Shown here: piece by piece, positions 20,831 through 32,947 of the stretch
How the letters are laid out: every line of letters begins with the position of its first letter
Position numbering within the stretch: the first letter of the stretch is position 1
Source of the DNA: Desarmillaria ectypa
Taxonomy: Eukaryota; Basidiomycota; Agaricomycetes; Agaricales; Physalacriaceae
Assembly: GCA_030407005.1 (NCBI GenBank)
Contig: JAUDYN010000007.1
Location: 496,001-560,000 of the forward strand
Direction of reading: 5' to 3'
DNA: 64,000 nt
The notes under the pieces: generated by a model
Told to the model about the DNA's origin: nothing
The model's database searches: none
What the model saw: the letters and a program-made list of their open reading frames with translations, nothing else
Program-made: the position numbers and the translations under genes

Positions 20831-23800
20831 CCTCAGAGCAGTGATAGAGCCATGATGCATTGATGTCTTCATTACCGAACAAATGTCAGCATAAAGGATC
20901 TGGGAGGGAAGCATTATTTACTCAAGGTATGAGGACTAACATCATGGAGGAAGAGGTGGAAGAGCCACGGCCGCACCTTTGTGTCATAAAAAATGGGGGA
21001 AAGAGGAGATCAGTTTGTTCCCAGTTAATACATGCGCAGTGTCAGGCCAATAGTATTGTGCTTGGCTGAGCTCTGCAAACACATGCAGATATACACTACT
21101 GTACCTACTTATATACTTATTGGAATCCCAGGTATTTTGCAGGGTAGACTCCAGGCTGGTAAAGCCAGATGTAAAGAAATTATTATTCTATGGCTCCTCT
21201 CAAATTCCAACACTTTGTTTGGCCACGACGATCATGTGGTCCTTATTGAAATTCTCGACGCGTCGTATGGCTGCCAACCTAACCTCTGCTCTTGCCAACC
21301 TATTTCTATTTATTTAAACGGAATTGAAAGCCCGTCATTAAGTTTATTCCATATTCTACAACGACCGATCCTCGAATTTCCAGATTTCACATACTTCACA
21401 GCTTCCTCTAGGTCCTGAGGATTTGGCACATAATGACCGTCCGTTACGTATTTTCGATCTAGGTGCAGGAGGTACTAGGTCAAGATGATAGGCTTTCTGC
21501 TACCATTCGATAGCGCGGTGAGCCGTCGTTCTCTCCAGTTCGTTCGATGACCTGACTCCTCATCGTAAGACTGACAGTTGCTGCTTTATATCCCTACGCT
21601 GGCTCTCCGAGTGGGCCCTAGCTGATTGATCTGTCTGCATAAGTCACGGTTATTGTCTTCCCTTCGAATAGTAAGCGGTTTGCCACTCTACCATTGAATA
21701 TTTTACCCTTTTTATGAAGAGGTAACCTTGAGCCTTTGTAGAAAGAGCGGCTTGCAGGACTATATCTGAATTGTTGCCGAAAAAGTTTCTTCTCCTAGTT
21801 TCTAACGTGACGGTGAGCCCTTTCAAGGTTATCACATCGATATTCCATACCAACTCACCTGTCCGTCGTAGAATCTAGACGCAAGGATTCATATCAAGAG
21901 GAGTAATCTTGTGATATATACGACCCAGACGATCAAGCTCATCGAATGCACGCAAACAATAACACTCGTTTGAGTCGCATAATGAGACATCCAACAACAG
22001 TCTGTGCCTTGGCCGACCTTGGTGTTGGTGTTGGTGTTGGTACCTACACAAGGTACCAATAAGGAACGGACGGCCCCAACGTGTTGAGGCTGAGAAGGCT
22101 CATACCGTTGTGATCACACTGTTGATTGCGTCTAGCTGGGTCATTCTATCCCCAGCCCCAAGCTCTGCGTGTCATGGGACTCTGGCGTGAGGTTACCAAA
22201 TCCTGATCTGCTCAAGCAAATGTTATCCCCAGCCTCACAAGTGTTTCTGTGCTGTGAACATGATTCAAAGACGGATCGTGGCAAGAGAGTTATAGTAGTG
22301 GGATTGCCTGCGCTGCTTGGAATGAGATCAACCCTGTCAGAAACGTCTCATGGAAGCTCAGGTGGTACGTCAAGTAATGTTCTTACCCATTATCAGCTTG
22401 CGAGCTTGCGGCGATACTAGCTCGGAACAACTGACGATAGTGTGGTATGCATCGTTTGAGTAAGCTGGTTTTCCGTCGGCGTATTTCGTGTTAGCCTCTG
22501 ACATCGCTTCAGAAATATCGTCCTAGTTCGGTGTCAAAGCTAATGTCAGCATCGTTGCAGGTCAGCAAGCGACAGGAATAAGCGAGAACTTGTGCCGATA
22601 CAAACAGCAGCTCGACAAGCCGTTGTGATCAAAAAACTGTGACATTATAGATGAATTATTAGCGTCTGAGCATTGAATATATGGTGAGCATGCCTGATCG
22701 CTCCTTATTCCCACATAAAGCTCCGAATAGTTATTGGGTACACATACGGTAACATATGGAGCCCGCCTCAGCCGCCTCGTTTATTTCGCTGATTGTCTCT
22801 TTTAAGCGGTTCCATTGTTTGGAAAATGAAGATCGCTCACCAAAAGGGCAATTATCCCTGAAATCGGCAACTTATCGGCAAGGGAAAACGGGTCGCACTT
22901 CGTCATTTTTTTATCGTCATCATCAAACGACACAGTACCACTGGGCACGCCGGACGCAAGTATAAAAGACCACGACATCCCTCCACTTGATAAACTACTC
23001 ACACAGACACCCCTCCAGACGAGCCGAGCTTACGCACTTGGAATACATGTAAGCAGTAAACCTCGTTGCCCCTTTTGGTCAGTGAAAACTGTCGTCTATG
23101 AATAGTAACAAAAATTTGTCAGGAGGTGAAACTTTCGTCTATGAATAGCAGCAATTTTTTTTTTCTCTTCGGGGAACAATCTTTCGCATCCGCCTCGCTT
23201 TGCCATAGGGATGGTCCGAATGATTCTGGAAGAGGGGGTGCTACCTAATCCGGCGTGGAGAGGCTATGTCGCATTCATTATCGGAAGTACAGATGCGTCG
23301 AAGCGATGCTGTGATCTGGGGACGGTTAGTTCTGTTACTCTGAGATTTGTTCGAAATCTCATCTACGAAGATAAGCACGGCCGAATTGCTAGGAAGCTTT
23401 GAATCATGGACTTAGTGCCTAGTTGATGGTTACAACGCCACCGAGTATACGCGAAACGCATCGGCAAAGATTTTTCCTTCGACGAGCCACATGCTAAGAA
23501 TTAGAGACTGCGGGTAAAGCAATGGACAGGGACGTGATACATGGAAGCTCCGGTCGTTAGCAGAGCTCGAATTGTGGGTGAGTCTAGACACTCAAGACCA
23601 GTCTTTTGCTCATTTAATTGCGAATATTAGTATGAGAAAGAATTTCCATGGTCGCACAAATCAGGAACTCCTCTCAAAAGGGTGGCGGCCGGAAATTCTC
23701 CATAGCGTTGTCTCGGAGCAAATCAATGGCTCGACGACCTTGCCGTCCCCTTGCTGCCAATTTCTTACCAATAAACATCCGTGGTTCATCCAGCGCTGTG

Positions 23801-26200
23801 ATATTTAATGCATGCCCTAATGACAGAATGACCAGCATCCTTTGCTTCCCTTCACATCTCGCCCAAATGTTCGGACACGCATTCTACCAGTTCATCTTCA
23901 CTGCCGCCGTGCTAGCACTCGTGTCGGCTCTGCCAGCAGAGGACCTTGAAGCGCGTACTAGCTGCGTTGTTGACTCCGTTTCCGCCGCTTCTTCGATATC
24001 CAGCTGCTCGTCGGTCACCATCAATGCGTTCACTGTCCCGAGTGGAAGTAAGCTAGAGGATGTCTCCTCTTCCGAGTGTATTCTGGCTGACATGCGTACT
24101 TCACAGGTACCTTGACGCTCTCAGTAAGACCCCGTACTTTATTGCGGTTTAACGCGCTCGCTCATATATATACCTTCAACAGCCTAAAGCTGGCGCGACC
24201 GTCACTATGGCTGGTGACATCACGTTCGCCAAGACCTCATGTACGTATCCTTCATAACTAAGCCAGTCGAACGATCAACGCATCTCTCTGTCATAGCGTC
24301 TGGTCCCCTGTTCACTATCGACGGAGATAATGTCACGTTCAAGGGTGCAGGACATAAGTTTAACGTAAGTCGAGCTAGTTGTCGCACCTTCTCTTGTATA
24401 ATATTTGGCACAGGGAAATGGGGCCTCATACTGGGATGGAAAAGGCACGAACGGTGGGGTCACTAAACCCCATCCTTTATTGAAGTGGACTCTTTCGTTA
24501 CATATTATATTCAAACGCTCTAATCTTGATCTACTAGGTTCAAGGGCTCCGGCACGTACTCTCAATTCACGGTAAGACTTTCTTTCCCCCTCTTTGTAGA
24601 TAAGACTAAAACCAGCGATAGGTCTTGAACAGCCCCGCGCAAGCCATCTCTATCGGTAACAGCGACGGACTCACCTTCGACACCATCACCGTACGACGCC
24701 GGGTTTTTATGTTCGCGTCTCGGTCCGCTTATCTTCCATCTCTAGGTCGACAATAGTGCTGGTGACACGAACAGCCTTGGTCACAATACCGATGTAAGTG
24801 TGAACGTTCATCTAATGAATGAGGAGGACTCATAGATCTGCAGGGTTTCGACGTTTCTGCTGACAATGTCACGATCCAAAATTCTGTCGTCAAGAACCAG
24901 GATGATTGTATCGCGATAAACTCAGGCTCTAACATCGTGTACGTGTTTATAACTGGGTTCGAATCGATGAGAGGCCTCACTCAAGTACCCTTTTTTTAGT
25001 TTCAAAAACAACCAGTGCTCTGGAGGCCATGGCATTTCCGTTGGTTCCATTGATACTGGCAAAACAGTCACTGGAGTGACTGTCTCTGGAAACACCGTTA
25101 CGAACTCTATGTATGGACTCAGGTATGATTACCCGTCTTTTCCCTTCGCTCGATGTTTCTGATGCCGCATGACTTGCAGAATCAAGGTCAAAGCAGCAGC
25201 CACAAACGCCAAGGTGTCGGGAGTCACGTACTCTGGGTGAATATTACCTTGTCTTCTTCTAAGGCAATATACTAACCGATGCTTTACAGCAACAACATCA
25301 GCGGTATCACCAAATACGGCGTCTTGATCTCACAGTCATACCCCGATGACGCTGGTACTCCTGGGACTGGAGGTCCTATTTCGTGAGTAACTTCTGTATG
25401 CATGAAGTAAGTCGGTCGTCTGATCCATTCCTTTACAGAGGCGTGAGCTTCACTGGCAGCGCTACCTCAGTCAAGTAAGCTATGCCTCTCACTGACCTCT
25501 GCTCTTGGACTCTGTACTCATGCACTTGTAGGGTCGGAAGTGGGGCGAAACGACTCACTGTTGACTGCGGCAACTGCTCAGGGTAAATTCACTTTCTTCA
25601 ATGATATTGTAATCGTGTTAAGCGCGTCCCTTTGTAGGACCTGGGATTTCTCTAAGCTTACAGTTACTGGTGGCTCGGCTGGAACGATCTCTTCTAAATC
25701 GGCCAAAGTACGCCTTTCTTCTGTTCACGTCTGAAACAACCCTCTGACATTGACTATAGATATCTGGTGGGTCGTATTAGACCGGGATATATCGAATTTG
25801 CGCGTTCCGGTAGATCGTAAAGAGATAATATTTCAATATTTCCGTATTTTATCGTAACTGTCTTGACTGGTTAAGATATAATTTGATAATAGACTTATTC
25901 CACCGTCTCTTCGTGCCGTAATAAACCAGGGATAACACTCACCAAGCATGCTTGACTGCTACACCTGTCCAATTTTGTTGACATGAGATTCCTCAGTTCA
26001 TCGTTAAAGTATTGGTTTCCACTCTCGTTTCAAGACTACAGCTGGGATAGTCTGGAGATAAATGGTGCTGTCTCGAACGTCCATTATCTCTTCTTATTTG
26101 TGCAGTGGCTATACGTCATGATCCGAGAGGTACAATCAGGCTACGATGCAAGGGACCTCCTTAAAAAATGAAACACGTAAGTTGAGTTCGTCAGTCAACC
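20830..26200 (+). repeat. Left arm of a large inverted duplication
   Basis: The arm matches 32060-37110 in reverse complement. Around the polygalacturonase gene the coordinates sum to 58,728, with no gap across the gene. Flanks match more weakly and contain indels: about 236 bp extra at 20983-21218 between CACCTTTGT and CACTTTGT, about 140 bp extra near 22900-23045 containing GTATAAAAG, and about 300 bp extra at 23398-23697. A GGTGTT repeat (22020-22043) is longer than in the right arm. Confidence 0.88.
23867..25780 (+). CDS. Endopolygalacturonase (GH28), left-arm copy
   Basis: Secreted enzyme hydrolysing alpha-1,4 bonds of polygalacturonic acid (pectin). The start MFGHAFYQFIFTAAVLAL gives a signal peptide, followed by a short propeptide ending in LEAR before the mature N-terminus TSC. 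An upstream in-frame ATG at 23828 is less suited. All GH28 signatures are present after splicing: GHNTDGFDV (about 24770-24850), NQDDCIAINSG (about 24895-24935), GGHGISVGS (about 25023-25050), and RIK (split by an intron at 25122). The coding region is divided into about 16 exons with introns near 50 bp, including a 17-nt microexon (about 24107-24123). TAG stop 25778-25780. A TATTTAA box lies about 65 bp upstream. It appears intact, and the right-arm copy is nearly identical including introns. Confidence 0.92.
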
Positions 26201-26701
26201 GGGATGAGAAACGCTCGCTGCAGGGGCCTTGCACGATGGCAGTTTCATTTGATCGATTGTATTATGATGGATCTGAAGAACAGAGAGACTTTTTGAAGCC
26301 GCTGTCAATGATAAATAGCTTTAAGAAATTGACGATGGAAGAGATCAAGTCTATAGACGAGTCAGAAGTGATTGACCTACTTTAATGACGCTCGTATCCC
26401 CTTCACCAAGTTCAAAATATAAGGACCAACATATTCTGGGCAACTAGTGTGCGTATCAGAACTTGAACATGGCCCATATTCCGTGCTACGTCTTGTCACC
26501 CACGGGTGCGGCCCTGACATCCATGGTCCGGAAGTTGCATCACATCGAATAAGTTTCCAGCTCGGCACTGCGCACTGCCAGACCTTGAGAGTCGAGAGTC
26601 GGGACTCACTCCACAGCGTGACAGTCCACCGGCTTGTCGCGCGATAGCTGTCAATAACATGCAATTGTCCGAAAAAAATCTGGCTCACATCGACTCAGTA
26701 T

Positions 26702-26765
26702 TGTCAGTAGCTGAAATCAAACCAGTGGCTTTTTGAAGCTCTTCTAACCCCTAATCGATACCAGC
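26702..26765 (-). pseudogene. tRNA pseudogene related to the tRNA-His at 30388
   Basis: Acceptor-like ends (GCTGGTA and TACTGAC), the D-arm (TCGATTAGGGGTTA) and a T-arm (GGTTTGATTTC) align with the tRNA at 30388-30468. The anticodon arm is deleted or scrambled and the B box is mutated. A run of A on the plus strand (T in transcript sense) follows as at the intact gene, so flanks were copied too. Confidence 0.6.
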
Positions 26766-27259
26766 ACCCTTATTGAGGCAAGCTACGTCAACCTGCCAAT
26801 TGCCAAGTAACTCCTCCACTGAATTACTCCATAGCTAGGCCTGCCATCTTGTGAGCACTGCTCTTTCCACCAGTCATTCCCGCTCTACCGTTGTTGACAC
26901 CTATACGATATGACCATAACAGCCTGGAAGGACGTCGCTTCAATCGCATTGCATCTATTCCCACACTCGACACTCACTACTCTGGAAATGCGGTGTACTG
27001 AGGCCTCTCGTGCATACAATTGTACCTCACAGATGCAATCTCCGAAATAAAATGGAAGATGAGTATATTGGGCCAACATCTGAACGCAGTGACTTCGAAT
27101 GATATCAGCGTCTTTCCTTGCTCATGTATTCGTTTTGTGCATACGGCACAGGCTCTTTCTTGAGGGCATGTGAGTGTAATTAGGCGCCCACACAGCCATG
27201 TCCCACCTCAAGCCGCTTCTATTCGTCGTGGATCATTGTGAGTAACACTGCTGACAGCC

Positions 27260-28110
27260 TTGACGCACGTTCTTGACTTCAAAAAGATAGACAGTACTAC
27301 AGGCTTCCTCTTTCTCCCTTTCTTGGATGCCGCAGGACTTGCCTACGTCCTCGTCTCTCTCGTCGAAGTAACTACGTATGTCGTCTCGTATCCCAAAAAT
27401 GCTAGGAACACCCCGGCAGAACGCAACCAGCTTCTCAACAAGTTGATGTACCTCAACGCCTTCCTACAAGCAATCAACAAGCTCGTACAAACGGTTTCTG
27501 CGTCAGCCAATACCGAGTAGATAGCTACCGTTCGAGCGTTGAATGTCTCCGATGGGTCTTTCAACCAGCTGGGAAGTCTCCCCGAAGATTTGAAGCGGAA
27601 GTTGGCACCTGAAGGCCATGGGACGCTTACCAGGAAGCTGACAGAGAGGAGATCGTCAGACTGCTCTTGTATACTGAAAACGTCTGTATCGATATCCAGT
27701 ATGCCTGGATCCCACTTTTCTATGCAATTCAATGCGGCCATGCCGACATTCTCTGAGTCCTTTTGGAGCGGTATCGTATGTGCGCACAGACAGTCAAGGA
27801 TATGTTATGTGCTGAGGGTGGCGTCACCGAAGAAGTCGTCACGACTTTGCTTGACTCAAAGGAGCAAGAGCTTAAGATGGTTATCGACTCGGAAGACGAC
27901 ATACCTTCTATGCCTTCTCTTTCCCTCACTGCATAACACGAGACAATAGGAATCTGCGAAATGATCTCGGATGTTTACGGTGGAAACCTTGAAGTGAATG
28001 TAAGGGATCATAATGGCATGACCCTACTTTCATATGCTGCTCATCACAGTTGTACTAGCATAGTACAGGTTTTGCTCAACCGCCAAGATATTCACAGCAA
28101 TCCTGTGGAC
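27260..28110 (+). pseudogene. Relic of an ankyrin-repeat protein gene (possible STAND/NLR-like)
   Basis: An N-terminal open piece of 86 codons (27260-27520) has an amphipathic helix pattern (DAAGLAYVLVSLVEVTTYV) reminiscent of N-terminal domains of fungal STAND proteins; this assignment is weak. Downstream, ankyrin-like units are readable in shifting frames: YAIQCGHADIL followed by an in-frame TGA and VLLERYR (about 27720-27775), then DHNGMTLLSYAAHHSCTSIV and VLLNRQDI (28005-28100). Stops and frame changes show it is not functional. It lies in the spacer of the inverted duplication. Confidence 0.55.
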
Positions 28111-28149
28111 ACTGAGAATTGGAATCAGGAGAAGAGGCAATGGTCTGCC

Positions 28150-28275
28150 ATCCAATCGCTGTACGATTTGCTGAAATTGCCTTTCATCTCGACGTCGAGA
28201 AGCCGCCGTTCGAGAAGCTCCAAACAGCCCGCGAGATCGGGGTCAAGATTGTCGCCTACTCTCCCCTGACAGGCT
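28150..28275 (+). pseudogene. Aldo-keto reductase fragment
   Basis: Reads LDVEKPPFEKLQTAREIGVK followed by IVAYSPLTG and a TAG. This matches the part of aldo-keto reductases around the AYSPLG motif in the substrate/cofactor pocket. Only about 40 codons remain; the catalytic Tyr/Lys/His region is not found nearby. Confidence 0.55.
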
Positions 28276-28569
28276 AAATCCACCGCCGAGACGACCTTGA
28301 GCCGACTGCTTCCCGCTTGGCGGAGTGCGTAAGAATATTTCGGGTGAAAGCAAGGTATAGTAGTGCCCAACCGACTCCCGCTAGTGATAAGACAGCGTGG
28401 GATCCGTTTATTAAAAACACGGAGATCAAAACTGTGCGCTGGTAGTCCTACTGAAAGGCAAAGCAACCTCTCTCTCAATCTTGGAATTATCCTGAACGGC
28501 ATAACATGTGTGTGCGATATGCAGAGGCACATATATTTTAGGGGAACTTCCATCCCTTTTAGATTTGTT

Positions 28570-29870
28570 CTAAATATCCCATAGGCCTATCCAGGGATGC
28601 ATCTCGCGCAACTCGGCTGGTTCCACTCCTCGAATGATATCCTGGCACTGAACTAGCCTTAACTCCCTTCCTCGCATTCGTCGTATCCGACGCATGGGTT
28701 CTGCGTCATCCTTTTCCTCATCGGATGCTTGCCGTTCCTCAGGCGGCAGAGTCTCAGAATACTTATGGGTAACAGTCAATACCGCATGCGTCTTGGTCAG
28801 TGCATGGGATGTCGCCGATGACAGCGGTGTAACGCCCTCTGGATGCTCGCCCTGTTCTGGCTTGAAGTGCCCTAGGAGAAGCGCAGAGAAGAGGTCGCCG
28901 ACTCCCGAAAAGTACCCAGGAATGAATGGTACACATCCGGCGTGGATGGTAGGTTTTTCTTGGGTGGCTGACCAGGATGAGGACATGCACAGCAGATGGT
29001 CAGAGTGTTCTTCAGGAGGAGGACGGATGTTGGATGGGAGGAGATTAGCGAGCCACGTTGTAAGCGGTATGGAGGTGATCACGACGTTGGGGACGCTGTA
29101 GTCCTTGTGTAGAATGGTCAGGGCTTTGCGTAGGGTTGCAAGGTCGTGGAGGGTCGTGTTGGCAAGGGTTCTTCGTAAAGTTCAGACTGAGTGACGGGCA
29201 AAGAAAAGGGCAGCTCTTACTCGGCTTCGAACCAGTTTGGGGTGATCACGCTGGCGAGGGATAGCATGCTCTGATAGACCGGTACCACGTCCGGGGCGAC
29301 ATATAAACGGCCCGAGTCCCCCATCACAGCTGGAGATTTATCATGAGATGGGCAGGATATCACATGAACAGGCACCTACGGTCAAGGAGGTATATGAGCT
29401 CGGGTCTGCGTTTTTTCAGCTTGCCTGCTAGTTTACCGATTGCAGTGAGGGCTTCTGCGCCGGGTACATAACCTGCACACGACATGGTCAGCTGCGTCGA
29501 GCCACATGTCAAATGTAGCATACCAGTCAACAGCCGCGTCGGGCTCAGCAACTCGTTGGCCTCCATGGACTCAAATATCGAATTAAGTTCTGCAGCATTT
29601 GTCTTACTTCCCCCAGAGCGGCGATATCCTGACTGATGTATCGTCTCAACGACTCTTGATCTCACGAAGAAGCAAAGGAATACATGCGTGATTCGAAAAG
29701 TTGACGGTGTTTACTACCTTGTTCGTGTCAGTTTTTTTCATTGGGAGCGGTAATCATGGAGGACATACATCGACATCGTATCCGAGGCACTGCAGCGGAA
29801 ATATGGCAGCCTTGCCTCCAACGTAACCAAATGCGACGTGGGACTGGATGCTCAGGATTCGTTCGACCAT
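28570..29870 (-). CDS. Pyridoxal kinase
   Basis: Phosphorylates pyridoxal, pyridoxine and pyridoxamine in vitamin B6 salvage (ribokinase-like fold, cytosolic). ATG at 29868-29870 begins [20 protein letters not shown], the conserved start of the family, then [13 protein letters not shown]. Further exons give [66 protein letters not shown], then LTTWLA and the anion-hole/catalytic motif [15 protein letters not shown] (about 28880-28925). TGA ends the frame at 28570. About six exons with short introns; the frame is kept throughout if intron 2 uses a GC..AG pair (donor near 29690), which restores NHSGY. The usual GYGRWGG loop reads GYRRSGG here. It sits in the centre of the inverted duplication and is single copy in the window. 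Confidence 0.82.
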
Positions 29871-30387
29871 ATGGAGAGGGATTGGTAGCGTATGTCTAGT
29901 CGGGTGTAGATATTATTCTAAGTGGATATCTTTGTCTGCCTGAAAATGAGTGGAATGTATAACAAAGTCAATGAAAATTGCACACAGGGTTCCTTGAGAT
30001 GGTACCGTCTAATATGCTAACCAGCAAACATGAAATCCCAACAAGGTTGGTCAGAGAAGGAAGGGAAGAACAGGTTCGAGTCAAAGTCGCGCTTATCTAA
30101 ATTTGTAAGACAAGTTGTACCCGGCAACTAAAAATGATGCCGAGAAGACGTCTTCCGTAATTCACTCGCGTTTTCTTCCATTTGAGACTTCCTGGAGAGG
30201 GGCCGCGAGCTCGAATATCAGTTTGATGTGCCGCTGCACCTTCTAAAGTTCGTTCCAAGTTTGTAACGAGTATCACAGCAGGGCGTCACTCATGGAATCG
30301 CACGACTCTGTACGCACTGCGATATGGAGTGCGCACTTAGCATTAACCGGGTATCCCCGAAAAAAAACCAGGTAAAATCGCAAATAG
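29871..30387. other. Intergenic stretch, no gene seen
   Basis: Upstream region of the pyridoxal kinase gene and downstream region of the tRNA gene. On the transcript strand of the tRNA, a run of eight T (plus 30359-30367 region of A) is a plausible Pol III terminator. Nothing else is recognised. Confidence 0.5.
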
Positions 30388-30468
30388 TGTCGGTAGCTGG
30401 AATCGAACCAGCGGCTCTTCGGAGCTTGATTCCACAACGAAGTAATTTAACCCCTAATCGATACCAAC
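30388..30468 (-). tRNA. tRNA-His (GTG) with a short intron
   Basis: A cloverleaf can be drawn: acceptor GTTGGTA/TACCGAC with one G-T pair, D stem GATT/AATT, anticodon stem CTTCG/CGAAG, T stem GCTGG/CCAGC with loop TTCGATT, and discriminator A. The anticodon loop reads TTGTGG then a 9-nt insert (AATCAAGCT) then C. This places an intron after position 37 and gives anticodon GTG. The B box GGTTCGATTCC is canonical. A T-run follows about 20 nt downstream. Without the intron the anticodon stem pairs poorly, which supports the intron. It is not confirmed by a covariance-model scan. Confidence 0.75.
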
Positions 30469-30544
30469 CATTCTGTACATCTGTACACAGTATTACTCCT
30501 TCCGAGGCTTCAAAGCCGCCAGAAGGTAGGAATCGCGCTCTCAT

Positions 30545-32060
30545 CCTTGGACGATGTATTAGGACTGGTTAAGCTTCAGCTACAGGACCTCCGCGACGCC
30601 TCTGCATCGTGCATAGAAGCGAGAGACCGTCCTCCATTGGGATACGTCGGCCCTTGTACGGCGCCACGACCGCCTAATTAGCCCTAATTGGACGACGTCA
30701 TGCGCTGATGCTCCGACTGGCATTGACAATGCCTCGCTTCCCTGGGGAATGCCTCGTCTTCTACAGCCTCGCCGCTTTGCAACTACCCATCGTCACGCCT
30801 CGCTAGGCTGTGCACATCGTCGCCAAAAACCGATCTTCGTATGTCCTGCCTGTCAATGGGACAAGAAACGGTACGTGAATCCTTCTAGTAATTCTTATTG
30901 CTTCTCAACGCCACGGTCAGCATTCACATTGTAGGCATTTGATCGCATTGCAAAGTTCGGAAAGAACTGCCCAAGCCCAAGGTGATCCAGAATAAATACA
31001 GATGCTAACTTCTCCGCAGTCTAAGATGATTACATCGTGTGAAAGGACAGTGACAGTGTGCCGATAGACTTTGTATAATGGGACAGAAGCTCTAAAAGTG
31101 AGGAATAGAATATACGTATGGTTATCGCGGACTTACCAACGTGACATCCTTTCACACTGCACTCTTTTTTACATATATTTATACGTCCCATAGTACGCAG
31201 ATCATTGTGATACACTACAATCTTAATGGATTCATCCATTGCAAAACACAGCTTCGAGAATATTATCTTCACAAGTGGCAAGTCTATCATCCGTTGTCTC
31301 ACGGTCTCGCGAAGTCCCGTGAGATAAGCATGCCTCAGGCCCGTTCCCTTCTCCGACGTGTCGATGGACCCCATGCCACGTTCTCTTCCTCAAGTTGCTC
31401 TGCCTGCGCATTCAGGTTCAAACGTTCAGTACTCGAACTCCATCTTTACGAGGGTACTTACGACAACAGGAAGGGTTTCAAACCTATCATCTTTGCTGAT
31501 GTTTTTCTGTACCAGAGTAACCTATGTGCGCAGTCAGACTTCTCACACTGAGCATTCAAGAGATAGAATTGTGACCGTAGATGACGCTGCGGACCCTGAT
31601 GGAGCGACGTGGTGCTGATGAGTAGATGAATTTTCAGTTCGAGACGAGGACATTAGAAAACGACGGTACTTCAGGTTTTTTCTTCGAAAACGACGATAGC
31701 AGCGCGCTTCTCATGGCAGCTAATCAAGGACGATGGAAGCTCAGAGTCTTGCGTTCGCTTGGTCAGGTGCCTGAATACTGGCATCCCATCATCCGTAATC
31801 GACGTGGCACACAAGCCTGGGACTATGATTACCATTACCAGGTGTCTAATTACATGTTTCTATGCTAGGATCAAGGGGCTAGGCGTAGAGCAATGATGCT
31901 CATAGGAAACAGTATATATTATACTGTACGTTCAACCCTATTTTGGGGTGGATTTGAACTGCTGAAGATACGGCAACGCTATTGGTTCGGTCTTTGGCTC
32001 TCTCACAGCCTCGAGACTAAGAATCTAGGGCCGATGATTGTTCGTCGACGGGGTTCCAAT
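30545..32060. other. Spacer sequence of the inverted duplication, no gene assigned
   Basis: Short frames at 30749-30934 (contains FVCPACQWDKKR), 31030-31374 (minus) and 31626-31868 show no recognisable domain or splice-consistent gene. They may be remnants of broken genes. Confidence 0.4.
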
Positions 32061-32305
32061 CTGTTGGTGACTAACTCAACTCACGTGTTTCATTTTTTTA
32101 AAGAAAGATATTCCCTTGCATCTTAGCCTGATCGTACCTCTCGGATCATGATGCATAGCCGCTGCACAGATAGGAAGAGATAATGGACGTTCGAGACAGC
32201 ACCATTTATCTCCAGAATATCCCAGCTGTAGTCTTGAAACGAGAGTGGAAACCAATACTTTAACGATGAACTGAGGAATATCATGTCAACAAAATTGGAT
32301 AATCT

Positions 32306-32757
32306 GGCCAGTCTGGCTATGCCAGGGAGAGCAACGCTTGCATTGTTGTGTCTATACTGTACACTATTGTGAATATTAGACACCTAAATACGCAAAGTAT
32401 TTGGGTGGTTTGTCAAAAGACGAAGGCCTGGAGGGCCGCGAGTTTGGGTTGTTGTCGGAGAAAGTCGGTGGGTAAGAGTATGGACCGACGAGACAAGAAA
32501 CCCAAAATGACGCGGCAGGCCCAAGTCTTGAGCGCCTGGGAACCAGAAGGCCAGAAGGAAGCCGAATCTGGTATTCCAAACACTGTAGGGAGTAGGTGGG
32601 TGGGACGAAAGAATGAGGGAACGGCCGTGAACTGGCCAGCGAGGGGAACGACTGCAGAGTGTCGGGACTCAAAGAATGGGATCCTTCCCCAAGAAATCAG
32701 TTTATTGACATTAGTATACATTGAATGGCTATGCCATCCGCCTGCTAGCTTATCTCG
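32306..32757. other. Right-arm-specific insertion (or left-arm deletion)
   Basis: In the left arm CACCT is separated from TCCAATTTTG by one base (about 25971). In the right arm about 460 bp intervene. The block has an 11-bp sequence TGGCATAGCCA near each end. No coding domain is recognised and the element type is unknown. Confidence 0.55.
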
Positions 32758-32947
32758 GAATAGGTGTAGCAGTCAAGCATACCTGGTGAATGTTATCCCT
32801 GGTTTATTACGGCACGAAGAGACGGTGGAATAAGTCTATTATCAAATTATATCTTAACCAGTCAAGACAGTTACGATAAAATACGGAAATATTGAAATAT
32901 TATCTCTTTACGATCTACCGGAACGCGCAAATTCGATATATCCCGGT

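Noticed and set aside
30324..30572. 82-codon frame
   Set aside because: It runs antisense through the tRNA-His gene and its flanks and shows no protein motif.
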